Origin: SAR202 cluster bacterium Io17-Chloro-G2
GTDB lineage: Bacteria > Chloroflexota > Dehalococcoidia > Lucifugimonadales > UBA3495
Reading direction: 5' to 3'
DNA: 64,000 bases
NCBI GenBank assembly: GCA_002816875.1
Contig: MUCP01000017.1
Coordinates: 1 to 64,000 of the forward strand
Shown here: piece after piece, positions 44,505 through 53,827 of the stretch
How the letters are laid out: each line of letters begins with the position of its first letter
How positions within the stretch are numbered: position 1 is the first letter of the stretch
Notes under the pieces: generated by a model
What the model was told of the DNA's origin: nothing
Seen by the model: the letters and a program-made list of their open reading frames with translations, nothing else
The model's database searches: none
Position numbers and translations under genes: made by a program

Positions 44505-46001
44505 ATGCCAGTTCGCCCGGTGTTTATCGTCCACGGTATCGGAAACCAGAAGAAAGGCGAGGTCTTGACCGCGGTGGTGGAGCCGTGGGTCCAGTTCCTA
44601 GGCAAGCATCTGGGCATTGAAAACGTTCACCTGGAAGCAGACATTCGGCCCCAGACCGGACCTGCCCACGCCACCATAACCTTTGGCGACGAACGGTGGG
44701 AGATTTGGGAGGCATATTGGGCCCAGAGCTTTCATCCACTCAAAGACGTTCGCGTGCTGACCTGGGGGTTCTCCACACTCCTGCGCCAGACTTGGTCCAT
44801 CTTCCGAGGATTCAATTACTTTTCCAAGCGCGAACCCTACCCTAACCCTTCCCCTTTCGTCTACCATCGGAGGCCCATCGGATGGACGGCCTGGGTCTCA
44901 GACAAACTCGTAGGCTATCTGGCGGTGACGCTGTTCGTACCCCTTTACGTCATGAGCTTGTTGGCGGCTTCAGTGTTTTTTGTTCTTTCCCAGCTTCCCG
45001 TGGGAGCGATCCAACCCAAATTGGGCGAGGTCGTAACCAAATTGACCGAGGCTCTGGTACAGGGCCCCGGCGACATGGCGGCCATCCTGCTAAGCGAGAC
45101 CCGGCTGGCCTCCATGAAGAATGAGTTGAAGCAACTGATGCTCAGCAAGATTTCCAGCGGGCCGGCCGGTGAACCGGCGCCGGAGCGGGCCACCGTGATC
45201 GCCCACTCGGCTGGAGCGACCGTGGCGTTTGCCGCCCTGTCCGACGGCTCCCTTTGGGATGCTTGGGACCATGGGATGCCCGGCCCTAAAGAGATATCCT
45301 TCCTCACCGTGGGGAGTTCTCTGAACTTGGCCTGGCGGTCGGACTCCAACCATCCCATCTGGAAACGCGGTTTGGACCCCAGGGTGCGGTGGATCGATTT
45401 CTGGGCAAGGTACGATCCCGTGCCTCACGGCCCCGCGGCAAGGGAAATGCAGGCCGAAGCCCGCGGCCGGAATGAGGGGTTCTTTGAGAGCGTCCGTGTA
45501 ATTAATCTGGACAACCCTTTCACGGACCACGTTACCTACTGGGGCAACCACCCCGAGGTTGTCAGCAGGTTTGCCCTTGAGATTGCTGGCCTTTCCGAAG
45601 AAACCGTGGCAGGGGCGGAGGAAGCCGACGGGAACTTGCCTCCGGAACGGGAAGCATTGGTCAAAGCCGTCCGGGTGGCGCTGAATGATATCCAAGGTCA
45701 CCGGATAAGGATCGGCGCCATGTCTTTGTTGAGGGCCTTCGTTCCGTTCGCGACCCTCGCGGTGGTGACGGCCTTGGATTTCGCTACACCGTGGGACACG
45801 GCCAGTTTTCTAGGCGGCCCATTGTTGGAGATCATGCTGCCCGGTGAGCAGCAAATAAACGGCGTAGTGGCCTGGCTGGCCGGCGTGGCGGTCATCGCCG
45901 TGGCCCTCTACGCCCTTTGGCAATTCGTTAGACTGTGGTTTGTGGAGCCAAAGCTTTCCAAGGATTACCCTGCTTTGGGCCGCGGCAAGAAACTGGGATA
46001 A
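44505..46001 (+). CDS. Membrane-associated lipase-like protein of unknown function
   Basis: About 498 residues. The N-terminus PVFIVHGIGNQKKGEVL is an alpha/beta-hydrolase opening with oxyanion HG motif, and ATVIAHSAGATVAFAAL carries an A-H-S-x-G nucleophile elbow. Between them are two or three hydrophobic helices (LAVTLFVPLYVMSLLAASVFFVL), and two more are at the C-terminus (ALDFATPW.., VVAWLAGVAVIAVALYAL). A membrane-embedded esterase or lipase is inferred; no close family is recognised. ATG 44505 follows AGGGATAGTAAA; a TATAAT (44455-44460) lies just upstream. Confidence 0.7.
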   Translation: MPVRPVFIVHGIGNQKKGEVLTAVVEPWVQFLGKHLGIENVHLEADIRPQTGPAHATITFGDERWEIWEAYWAQSFHPLKDVRVLTWGFSTLLRQTWSIFRGFNYFSKREPYPNPSPFVYHRRPIGWTAWVSDKLVGYLAVTLFVPLYVMSLLAASVFFVLSQLPVGAIQPKLGEVVTKLTEALVQGPGDMAAILLSETRLASMKNELKQLMLSKISSGPAGEPAPERATVIAHSAGATVAFAALSDGSLWDAWDHGMPGPKEISFLTVGSSLNLAWRSDSNHPIWKRGLDPRVRWIDFWARYDPVPHGPAAREMQAEARGRNEGFFESVRVINLDNPFTDHVTYWGNHPEVVSRFALEIAGLSEETVAGAEEADGNLPPEREALVKAVRVALNDIQGHRIRIGAMSLLRAFVPFATLAVVTALDFATPWDTASFLGGPLLEIMLPGEQQINGVVAWLAGVAVIAVALYALWQFVRLWFVEPKLSKDYPALGRGKKLG

Positions 46002-46030
46002 ATACCTGAATTAAGGGGGAACAACGGTCC

Positions 46031-47173
46031 ATGATCAAACGGTTTTCTGTGCTGTATGTCGGGCAGATCGATTTCGAGAACGTGGGGCCCGGCAGCACTC
46101 CTGCCGACGAGCGCCTATACCCCAACGAGCGTTTGGTGGGGGCCTATGATAACGCTGTCAACCTGGCCAAACATATGGACGAGCTGGGCTACTACTGCAT
46201 GTGGACGGCCGAGCACCATTTCCAGAGGGAGGGCTACGAATGCTTCCCTAACCTGATCTTGTTGGGCGTCCACCTGGCGGGAATCACCAAGACGCTTAAA
46301 TTTGGCTCGGGTTTCAACGTCGTACCCATGTGGCACCCGATAAGGCTGGCGGAAGACTTCGCCATGGCCGACGTGCTCACCGGCGGCCGTTTGATCTTCG
46401 GCGTGGGCCGGGGCTATCACTCACGGGAGGTGGAAACCTTCGGCGCGCCGGTCATCGACAACGACGCCAACAAGGAGCTCTTCGAAGAACAGATGGAGAT
46501 CATATTCAAGGCGTTCAACGAAGATTCGTTCAGTCACCACGGTAAACATTACACCATCCCCGCCGATGTGCCCTACCGGGGTTATCAGCTCAAGGACGTC
46601 ACCATGGTGCCCCGGCCCTTAAACCGGCCGGTGGAGATCTGGCAGCCCATCGCCAGCGGGCGGACCCTGGAATACATCGCCACCAAGGGCATCAAAGCCA
46701 TGGTTGCTCTAACCGGCGAACGGTTGGTTGACGAGTTATTCCGCAGCTATCAGGAAAAGGCGGCCACCGTGGGCCACCAATTGACTTTGGGTCAAGACAT
46801 GGCGCTTGGCATTGGATTTTACCTGGGTGACGATCAGCAGCAGGCGATGGAAGATGTCAGGCCTTACCACGACGAAAGATATAAATGGTTCGCGCCCTTT
46901 GGGTTCGTCCGCTACACCGATTCCCAGGGCAGGGCATGGGGGACGCCCGGCGCGCCCTCCGGCGCTCCCAGCATTGAAGACGGGGTGCAGCAAAAGGTTT
47001 GGGCCTGCGGGCCCGCGGATACGGTAATCGGCATGTTGCGGGAGTATGAAGAAAAGTATCCGGGCCTGGAAGACATCATCCTGCAATGGCCCGAAGGCAT
47101 GCCCTGGCCCGAGTACAAAGACCAGTTGAGCCGGTTTGCCAAAGACGTGATGCCGGCCTTTTCCGGCCGTTAA
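46031..47173 (+). CDS. LLM-class flavin-dependent oxidoreductase
   Basis: 380 residues, luciferase-like barrel: MWTAEHHFQREGY (the WxxEHH signature), LKFGSGFNVVPMWHPIRLAEDFAMADVLTGGRLIFGVGRGYHSREVE. Same superfamily as the gene at 1-1168 but clearly a different branch. Possible flavin-dependent monooxygenase; substrate unknown. AAGGGGGAACAA stands ahead of the ATG. Confidence 0.9.
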   Translation: MIKRFSVLYVGQIDFENVGPGSTPADERLYPNERLVGAYDNAVNLAKHMDELGYYCMWTAEHHFQREGYECFPNLILLGVHLAGITKTLKFGSGFNVVPMWHPIRLAEDFAMADVLTGGRLIFGVGRGYHSREVETFGAPVIDNDANKELFEEQMEIIFKAFNEDSFSHHGKHYTIPADVPYRGYQLKDVTMVPRPLNRPVEIWQPIASGRTLEYIATKGIKAMVALTGERLVDELFRSYQEKAATVGHQLTLGQDMALGIGFYLGDDQQQAMEDVRPYHDERYKWFAPFGFVRYTDSQGRAWGTPGAPSGAPSIEDGVQQKVWACGPADTVIGMLREYEEKYPGLEDIILQWPEGMPWPEYKDQLSRFAKDVMPAFSGR

Positions 47174-47207
47174 GAGCGGCGGGCCTGGGCGGCGCGCTTG
47201 AATCAGG

Positions 47208-47576
47208 CTAGCGCGGTGTCCCCGGCACCCAGTATTCCACCGGCGCGTCTTTGTCCAGCATCAGGCAGGCCTCTCCCCATTGGGCCGGGTCGTAAACGTC
47301 CCACTCGTCGGTGCTGTCCCAGGGTTGCAGCCTGATACCTTCGTCGCCGCCGTATACCAGCATTATCACCCCTTCCCCCGAGTCTTCCGATTGGGCTGCC
47401 CTGGCGGCGCACGGTCCTGAAGAACTCCATCCGGTGACCCTGCACCACCTGTCTTCTCCGTCTAGTCCAGCGGTAAACACGCCCGTGATGTCCCTGGGCT
47501 GGTCCAGCAGATCGAATATCCGGTTGACCGTAAGGGGGCTGTTCGAGCCGTCGGTCACGTCGATTTCCAGCAGCAT
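47208..47576 (-). CDS. Hypothetical acidic protein
   Basis: 122 residues, acidic, Trp- and Asp-rich (DGEDRWCRVTGWSSSG, STDEWDVYDPAQWGEACL). No family recognised, no signal or TM segment. GGGATGGGATTCGA stands before ATG 47576. An alternative overlapping ORF (47203-47808) looks like a shadow. It converges on the LLM gene and is divergent from gdhA; 47577-47868 holds only the gdhA upstream region. Confidence 0.55.
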   Translation of the reverse strand: MLLEIDVTDGSNSPLTVNRIFDLLDQPRDITGVFTAGLDGEDRWCRVTGWSSSGPCAARAAQSEDSGEGVIMLVYGGDEGIRLQPWDSTDEWDVYDPAQWGEACLMLDKDAPVEYWVPGTPR

Positions 47577-47868
47577 TCGAATCCCATCCCCGTGCCAGAT
47601 TTGTGCAAGATTCTAGCACATCGTCCCCAGATGCATGATGCCGGTCTGCCCGGAAACTTACCATGTCTCGCCATGTCAATTGAGGCGTTAACCCCTTGGG
47701 ACGACACGATGTTAACCCACCGGAATCTAGTTCTCGATTGGGATTCAATTGATTGTGGCGTTCCAGCATTAAAGCTGATCCAGTCCTGGAAATATAAAGA
47801 ATTACCACCCGGGCTTTTTATCAGGGGATATTGATTGGAATGTTCGGCGATGCCCAAGGAGGTCCAAT

Positions 47869-49119
47869 ATGCTGTCGGTACGGCAGTTGAATCCATTTGA
47901 AGAGGTGAATCTGTTGTTCGACCGGGCGGCCGACCGGCTTGGGTTGCCCGATGGGTGCAGGGAGATGCTGCGCCGGCCGTGGCGGGAGTTGCAGGTGCAG
48001 GTGCCGGTGCGCATGGATGACGGGCGTATACAGGTTTTCTCTGGTTACCGGGTGCAGCACAACGCCGCCCGAGGGCCATACAAAGGTGGAGTGAGGTATC
48101 ACCCGGAAGCCGGCCTGGATGAGGTAAGGGCCCTGGCGTCCCTGATGACCTGGAAGACAGCCCTGGTGAACATACCCTTCGGCGGGGCCAAAGGCAGCGT
48201 TCAATGCGACCCCAATGCCTTGTCCCAGGCAGAATTGAACCGGCTTACCCGCCGGTACACCACAGGGATCGATCATTTCATCGCACCCCACCGGGATATT
48301 CCCGCGCCGGATATGGGCACCAACGCCCAGACCATGGGGTGGATGATGGATGCCTATGGCTTGCTTCACGGACACTCCCCGGCGATAGTCACCGGAAAAC
48401 CGGTGGAATTGGGAGGGTCCCTGGGACGGGAGGCAGCCACGGGACGTGGCGTGGTGACCCTCCTTCAAGAGGTGGCCCGTGACCTGCCCATGGACCTGAA
48501 GGGCGCCCGGATAGCCGTGCAGGGCTTGGGCAACGTTGGCGCCTGGGTGGTCAAACTGGCAAAGAAGCAGGGATGTAAGGTGGTGGCCGTCAGCGACATC
48601 AACGGCGGGCTCTACAACCCCAAAGGCTTGGACGTCCCGGCGCTGATGGCAATCAATGGACTGGATGCCCCTGCCGACGACCTGCCCGAGGGAGACAGGG
48701 TGACCAATCAGGAGCTTTTGGAGTTGGATTGCGACGTGCTGGTCCCGGCTGCCATTGGCAACGTCATCACCGTCGAGAACGCTTCCCGGATCAAAGCGCG
48801 GTTGGTGTTGGAGGCGGCCAACCATCCAACCACGCCCGAGGCCGACGAGGTCCTGATCGACCGCGGAATCGAGGTCCTGCCGGATATTCTGGTCAACGCC
48901 GGAGGGGTCATCGTCTCTTACTTTGAGTGGACTCAAAACCTGCAGGAGTTCCGCTGGGATGAGGCTCGGGTGAACCAAGAACTGACCAAGATCCTGATCG
49001 CCGCCTACCGGGAGATGCGAGCCAAAGCCAAAACCCGAAACCTGACAAATCGCGAGGCGGCGCTGGAGATCGGCGTGGAAAGGGTGGCCCGGACCGTGGA
49101 ACTCAGGGGGTTTGTGTAA
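47869..49119 (+). CDS. gdhA: Glu/Leu/Phe/Val dehydrogenase (glutamate dehydrogenase)
   Basis: 416 residues. Converts 2-oxoglutarate and ammonia to glutamate or the reverse. Key segments: RVQHNAARGPYKGGVRYHP, LMTWKTALVNIPFGGAKG with the catalytic Lys, IPAPDMGTNAQTMGWM with the catalytic Asp, the Rossmann motif VQGLGNVGAWVV, and LVLEAANHPTTPEAD. The sequence after the Rossmann motif has SDINGG, favouring NAD. ATG preceded by AAGGAGGTCCAAT, the strongest ribosome site in this area. Confidence 0.93.
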   Translation: MLSVRQLNPFEEVNLLFDRAADRLGLPDGCREMLRRPWRELQVQVPVRMDDGRIQVFSGYRVQHNAARGPYKGGVRYHPEAGLDEVRALASLMTWKTALVNIPFGGAKGSVQCDPNALSQAELNRLTRRYTTGIDHFIAPHRDIPAPDMGTNAQTMGWMMDAYGLLHGHSPAIVTGKPVELGGSLGREAATGRGVVTLLQEVARDLPMDLKGARIAVQGLGNVGAWVVKLAKKQGCKVVAVSDINGGLYNPKGLDVPALMAINGLDAPADDLPEGDRVTNQELLELDCDVLVPAAIGNVITVENASRIKARLVLEAANHPTTPEADEVLIDRGIEVLPDILVNAGGVIVSYFEWTQNLQEFRWDEARVNQELTKILIAAYREMRAKAKTRNLTNREAALEIGVERVARTVELRGFV

Positions 49120-49146
49120 ACCAACGATTCGCCTCAAACAGCCAAG

Positions 49147-49177
49147 TTGACGCCAAATGCGGCCCCCGGTATATAAT
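49147..49177 (+). promoter_or_regulatory. Putative promoter for the gamma-glutamyltransferase gene
   Basis: TTGACG (49147-49152), 19-nt spacer, TATAAT (49172-49177), about 50 nt before the start. The -10 is perfect; the spacer is on the long side. Confidence 0.5.
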
Positions 49178-49228
49178 CTAGCCTCAGACTGACCGGTTAT
49201 CGAATCATTGCAGTGGCCGCCGCGGGAA

Positions 49229-51010
49229 ATGGGGCGGTCCGGGAGGCGCGCCTTGGCCATCGGAATCCGTACCTATCGTCCCTTGATCACCGGAAAGACC
49301 CATATGGCCGCCGCCGGCCATTACCTTGCCACCGCTTCGGCCTACCGGATATTGGAACAGGGCGGAAACGCCGTGGACGCGGGCGTGGCAGCGGGTATCA
49401 CTCTAAACGTCGTCCTGCCCCAGTACACCAGCTTTGCCGGTGTTGCGCCCATACTCATCCATCACGCCGAAAAACAAGAGACCGTCACCATCAGCGGACT
49501 GGGCCGATGGCCCAAAGCCGCCAGCATAGATTATTTCAACAAAAATCATGGCGGGAAATTACCCGCGGGCATCCTGCGCACCGTCACTCCGGCGGCAGCA
49601 GACGCTTGGCTGACGGCCATCAAACTCTATGGCACCATGAGCTTCCAGCAGGTTGTCACACCGGCAATGGAGATCGCCGAAGGCGGCTTTCCCATACCCG
49701 CCACGCTACAAAGGGCGCTGGCGCGGGAGGGAAATGCTCTGATCGGCGACGAGGGAGGCCCCCTGCCATGGCCCAGCACCCGGGAGATATTCGTACCAAA
49801 TGACCAACCCCTGGCGACCGGGGATGTCCTGGTTCAAAAGGACCTGGCCCGCACCTTCCAAAGGTTGATCCAGGTCGAGAACGACAACGCGTCTAAAGGC
49901 CGGGAAGACGCCATCCAAGCCGTCAGGGATTTCTTCTACCACGGCGAGATCGCCCAAGAAATGGTGGACTTCTGCCAAGAGCAAGGCGGCCTGCTCACCA
50001 TGGAAGACTTAGCCGATTTCCACGTGGGGCTGGAGCCGCCGGCGGTGGGATCTTATAAGGGAGTTGACGTTTACACCTGCGGTCCCTGGTGCCAGGGACC
50101 GGCCAGCATCCAAGCCCTGCACATCCTGGAAGGATTCGACCTGCAGACGATGGGCCACAACAGCGCAGATTACATTCACACGGTGTTGGAAGCCCTGAAA
50201 CTGGCCTTCTCCGACCGCCACTTTTTCTACGGCGACCCGGATTTCGTGGACGTGCCTATGGAAGGACTGCTCTCCCACGCTTATGCGGCCCAACGCGCCA
50301 CAACCATCGATCCCCGGCGTGCCAGCGCCGGAATGCCCGCTGGTGGAGACCCCTGGGCCCACCAGGACGGTAGATCCAACGGCAGTAAGCCGGCGCACCC
50401 GGAAGCCGTGGCTGGCAGGCTAGAGGCCGACACCAGTTACGTCAGCGTGATGGACCGGTGGGGCAACGCCTTTTCCGCCACTCCCAGCGACGGCCTGGGC
50501 AACGCGCCCGTCGCCAAGGGATTGGGATTCATCTTGTCTTCCAGGGGTTCCCAGAGTTGGCTGGACGAAGACCATCCCTCTTCTCTACAGCCCGGCAAGC
50601 GGCCCCGGTTGACCCCCAACCCGGCCCTGGCGATGAAGGACGGCAAGGTGTTGATGCCTTTCGGCACCCCCGGCGGCGATGTCCAATGCCAGTCCATGGT
50701 CCAGACATTCTTGAACATCATCGAGTTCGGCATGGACCCCCAACAAGCCATAGAGGCACCCAGGGCGTCTACCTGGAGCTTCCCAAACTCCTTCTATCCC
50801 CACGCATACAATCCCGGATTGGTGGCAGTGGAAGGTCGTATAGACTCTGGCGTCGTGGAAGATCTGCGAAGCCGGGGACATCAGGTGGAGGTCTGGGACG
50901 ACTGGACTTCCCGCATGGGCGGTATGTGCGCCATCAAGGTGAACCAGGAAACCGGCGCCCTGTACGGAGGCGCCGACCCCCGCCGCGACGGCTACGCCAT
51001 GGGGCGGTAG
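49229..51010 (+). CDS. Gamma-glutamyltransferase family Ntn-hydrolase
   Basis: About 593 residues, a self-cleaving Ntn hydrolase. The N-terminal part has HYLATASAYRILEQGGNAVDAGVA; the catalytic Thr that becomes the small-subunit N-terminus is in ADTSYVSVMDRWGNAFS, and the family C-terminal TPNPALAMKDGKVLMPFGTPGGDVQ is intact. No clear signal peptide is visible, so it may be cytoplasmic, with glutathione-like or gamma-glutamyl or acyl-amide substrates. TTG 49208 opens the track ORF; ATG 49229 is adopted. Its TAG lies in a palindromic repeat. Confidence 0.88.
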   Translation: MGRSGRRALAIGIRTYRPLITGKTHMAAAGHYLATASAYRILEQGGNAVDAGVAAGITLNVVLPQYTSFAGVAPILIHHAEKQETVTISGLGRWPKAASIDYFNKNHGGKLPAGILRTVTPAAADAWLTAIKLYGTMSFQQVVTPAMEIAEGGFPIPATLQRALAREGNALIGDEGGPLPWPSTREIFVPNDQPLATGDVLVQKDLARTFQRLIQVENDNASKGREDAIQAVRDFFYHGEIAQEMVDFCQEQGGLLTMEDLADFHVGLEPPAVGSYKGVDVYTCGPWCQGPASIQALHILEGFDLQTMGHNSADYIHTVLEALKLAFSDRHFFYGDPDFVDVPMEGLLSHAYAAQRATTIDPRRASAGMPAGGDPWAHQDGRSNGSKPAHPEAVAGRLEADTSYVSVMDRWGNAFSATPSDGLGNAPVAKGLGFILSSRGSQSWLDEDHPSSLQPGKRPRLTPNPALAMKDGKVLMPFGTPGGDVQCQSMVQTFLNIIEFGMDPQQAIEAPRASTWSFPNSFYPHAYNPGLVAVEGRIDSGVVEDLRSRGHQVEVWDDWTSRMGGMCAIKVNQETGALYGGADPRRDGYAMGR

Positions 51011-51034
51011 GGGCGCACGGCCGTGCGCCCATAG
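51007..51034. repeat. Palindromic dispersed repeat, copy 4
   Basis: GTAG-GGGCGCACGG-CCGTGCGCCC-ATAG, with a perfect 20-bp palindrome in the centre (51011-51030). As in copy 2, the TAG of the repeat is the stop codon of the preceding gene. A CAGCTCTCAGCGCTCAGCTATCAG-type microrepeat follows (51040-51065). Confidence 0.75.
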
Positions 51035-51191
51035 GTAGCTGCCAGCTCTCAGCGCTCAGCTATCAGTCCTTGGGCTGACGGCGGGTCTTGGGGATGTAGG
51101 CGGGTTAGTGACCGGTGGCTTGATTAGATATTGCCCATCTGTTCATGACGGCTTTGTAGTAACCACACCAACGGAAATAGGTGAAACAAGG

Positions 51192-52169
51192 ATGATGATT
51201 GAATCAGAGGTTAATATCAACTCATCCCACTTTTACATGCGCAACCCAGATGTGGTTATCCTAGAAACTGATCAATCAACATTGTTCCTCGATGTCGAGG
51301 GGCATGTCCTCCGGCTTGATGGCGGCGATCCGGTGAACTGCTCCCAATCACTTCAAAAACTGCTAGCTCCGACACCTGGCGCTGACCTCATCGGCCGGCT
51401 TACGAAAAACCCAAGTGTAGTCGCCAACAACTTTCAACTACTTATTGAAAAGGGAATAATATTTGAGTCAGCTTCCCTAGCTGGTTTAGCAAAGCGACGG
51501 GATAGCGTATTCACCAATAACCTTGGGTATTACCTTGAACGTGGTCAGCCAAGATGCAGGAACCTGGTATTAGGCATCACGGGCAGCGTGGTGTCAGGCC
51601 TTATGGCGCCTGTACTGCTAAGTTTGCTCTGCTCGGGCTTTCAAGAACAATTGGACGTGGTCCTTACTGAAACTGCGCTCAAGTTTGTAACCCGGGATTT
51701 GCTTGAGTCTTACGGCGTTCGAACCTGGGTGGATAAGTTCGAAAGGAGAGATGGGATCACAGTGCCTCACGTTTCCTTGGCTCAGTCCGCGGACTGTTTA
51801 TTCGTAATGCCCGCTACTGCCGCCTGTTGTAGCCGTTTGGCCAGCGGCGATTGCTCTGACCTTTTGTCTTTAACGGTTGCTGCGACTACTGCTCCGGTGG
51901 TGTTGGCGCCAACCATGAACGAGGCGATGTGGAATCATCCACCGGTTCAGAGAAATATGCAGTTGCTACGCGAATCGGGTTTCTACATCGTGGAACCGAG
52001 CTTTATCTTCTCAGCAGCGGACATGAACAATAAGGGCGCCCCCATGTATGGGGGGCCTGGCACATTTTGGCGTGGGCCATTGGGAGTGATGCACTCGATT
52101 TCCGCAGTGATCGAAGATCATTGTGATCGCCGGAGACTGGATGGCCCGAACATTCGTACGGCACAGTGA
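51192..52169 (+). CDS. Flavoprotein-decarboxylase-fold (HFCD/CoaC-like) protein with extra N-terminal domain
   Basis: About 325 residues. From about residue 120 it has the FMN-binding Cys-decarboxylase fold: LVLGITGSVVSGL, catalytic His in VPHVSLAQSADCLFVMPATAA, the APTMNEAMW motif (PxMNxxMW) and a QLLRESGFYIVEP end. The usual P-A-S/T-A-N motif is PATAA, with Asn replaced. No CoaB ligase domain. The first about 110 residues (TLFLDVEGHVLRLDG.., FQLLIEKGIIFES) look like a winged-helix or RRE-type domain. The gene is visibly AT-richer than its neighbours, suggesting transfer. ATG 51192 with AGGTGA ahead is chosen over GTG 51108. Confidence 0.78.
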   Translation: MMIESEVNINSSHFYMRNPDVVILETDQSTLFLDVEGHVLRLDGGDPVNCSQSLQKLLAPTPGADLIGRLTKNPSVVANNFQLLIEKGIIFESASLAGLAKRRDSVFTNNLGYYLERGQPRCRNLVLGITGSVVSGLMAPVLLSLLCSGFQEQLDVVLTETALKFVTRDLLESYGVRTWVDKFERRDGITVPHVSLAQSADCLFVMPATAACCSRLASGDCSDLLSLTVAATTAPVVLAPTMNEAMWNHPPVQRNMQLLRESGFYIVEPSFIFSAADMNNKGAPMYGGPGTFWRGPLGVMHSISAVIEDHCDRRRLDGPNIRTAQ

Positions 52170-52195
52170 GTGCGTCAACCGTCTTCTTCTGACCG

Positions 52196-52954
52196 CTACT
52201 GGGCCGTCAGGCCGCCGTCTATGACCAGTTCACTACCGGTCATGAATGACGATTCGTCGGAGGCCAGGAACAACACCCCGTAGGCCACGTCTTCAGCCTG
52301 GCCCACGCGGCCCAAGGGGTGCCTGGAAGCGGATGTGTTGCGGCTGTCTTCATCGGCCATCAGGTTCGGCGCGGTCATGGGGGTGTCTATGATGCCGGGA
52401 TGCACCGAGTTGGCCCTTATCCCCTCTTTGGCGTATTGGATGGCGGTTGACTTGGTGAACAAACGCACCGCGCCTTTTGACGCCCGGTACGCCGCCGACC
52501 TGGCGCCGCCCGTCAGGCCCGCTACCGATGAGATGTTGATGATGGACCCTCCGCCGGCCTTCCGAATCTCCGGGATTGCCTGCTTAGTGCCTAGAAAGAC
52601 ACCCTTGGCGTTGATTTCCATCACCTGTTCCCACAGATCTTCGCTGGTTTCCTCTACACCTTGGGTTCGGAAGATCCCGGCATTATTCACCAGTATATCC
52701 AGCTTGCCGAACCGGGCTACAGTGGCCGCCACCGCCTGATCCCAACTGGATTCGCTGGTAACGTCGAGATTGAGGAACAGGCATTCGCCGCCGGTTTCGT
52801 TTATCTCGGCCTCAGTCTTACGTCCCTCGTCCTCCAACACGTCGCCGATGACCACTCGGGCCCCCTCTCCGGCGAATAGCCTGGCCTCCACGGCGCCCAT
52901 ACCCCTGGCGCCGCCGCTGATCAGCGCTACTTTGTTGTCCAACCGGCCCATCAT
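52196..52954 (-). CDS. Short-chain dehydrogenase/reductase
   Basis: 252 residues: SGGARGMGAVEARLFAGEGA, GDVLEDEG (Asp after strand 2 suggests NAD), NNAGIFRTQG, Ser in NISSVAGLTGG, YRASKGAV with Tyr-x3-Lys, and MTGSELVIDGGLTAQ at the C-terminus. Likely oxidises a secondary alcohol or steroid-like substrate, otherwise undefined. Convergent with the flavoprotein gene. Confidence 0.9.
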   Translation of the reverse strand: MMGRLDNKVALISGGARGMGAVEARLFAGEGARVVIGDVLEDEGRKTEAEINETGGECLFLNLDVTSESSWDQAVAATVARFGKLDILVNNAGIFRTQGVEETSEDLWEQVMEINAKGVFLGTKQAIPEIRKAGGGSIINISSVAGLTGGARSAAYRASKGAVRLFTKSTAIQYAKEGIRANSVHPGIIDTPMTAPNLMADEDSRNTSASRHPLGRVGQAEDVAYGVLFLASDESSFMTGSELVIDGGLTAQ

Positions 52955-53237
52955 AGACCTCCAAGATCTGGGGATGGGTCGATTTTAGTGCTTGGGCCGC
53001 TTGAGTCAAGAGCCAGTGACCCCACGGCCATGGCCTTCCCATAATCGCCACAGTCCCCACCAGACCTCCAACCCTAATCAAGGGCATCCCTCGCCCACCG
53101 GGAAAGGGATCGAGGGTAAGGGTGAATGTAGGTAGCGGCGACCCCAGACCCCCAACCAAGCCCTCGTTGACCGCCTTCAGCGCCGTCGATAAAATATGTG
53201 CAGGAATCTGATAGTAACTGCCGGGTTGGTGTTTTTG

Positions 53238-53774
53238 ATGCTTAAGCACGTCCGTCTTCGCATCACTCCAAGGGTGGGATCAGCGTTAACCGCGCTGGCC
53301 GTGCTTTTTTTCCTGGCGGCCTGCTCCAACTTCTCCCAGCCGCCGGTCATGGCAAGCGACTTCCAGGTGACCCTTTTCACCGGCGAAGATTTCCGGCTTT
53401 CAGACCAATTGGGTAAAAAATCCGTGGTGCTGAATTTCTGGTACCCCTCATGTCCGCCTTGCCGGGCGGAAATGCCCGCGTTCCAAGCGGCATGGGAGCA
53501 AGTGCAGGAAGAGGGCGAGGATGTGGTGTTCCTGGGCTTATTTGTTCCCAGGGGGTTTGACTCGGAGCAAGACGCCAGGGACTTTGTGCAAGAAACGGGC
53601 CTGACCTACGATTTTGGCACCGACGCCGGTGGGATGGTCACCCAGGATTACAAGTTGGAATATTTCCCCAAGACCTTTTTCATCGACAAGACGGGCAAAG
53701 TGTTCAGCTCCATGATCAGCGCCTTAGAGGCCGAGGATATTATGCTCAAGGTCCGCGCTATGGGCCAGAGTTGA
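53238..53774 (+). CDS. TlpA/ResA-like thiol-disulfide lipoprotein
   Basis: About 178 residues. A signal peptide ends in a lipobox, FFLAAC, so it is a membrane-anchored thioredoxin. The redox motif is FWYPSCPPCRAEMPAF (CPPC), and the cis-Pro is in EYFPKTFFID. It would reduce or oxidise extracytoplasmic thiols, e.g. in cytochrome maturation; no ccm genes adjoin. GTG 53196 is the track start; ATG 53238 gives a normal signal peptide. A CopD-like gene follows. Confidence 0.88.
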   Translation: MLKHVRLRITPRVGSALTALAVLFFLAACSNFSQPPVMASDFQVTLFTGEDFRLSDQLGKKSVVLNFWYPSCPPCRAEMPAFQAAWEQVQEEGEDVVFLGLFVPRGFDSEQDARDFVQETGLTYDFGTDAGGMVTQDYKLEYFPKTFFIDKTGKVFSSMISALEAEDIMLKVRAMGQS

Positions 53775-53827
53775 TTCGGCCTTCCTGCCCCGCGGTTCGG
53801 CCCGGATACCGTTACTGACGGCCCCCA

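Noticed and set aside
47203-47808. Minus-strand 201-aa ORF
   Set aside because: Overlaps the 122-aa ORF in another frame, has Arg/Gly-rich composition typical of shadows and no ribosome site.
47821-49260. Minus-strand 479-aa ORF over gdhA
   Set aside because: Entirely antisense to a glutamate dehydrogenase with intact catalytic motifs.
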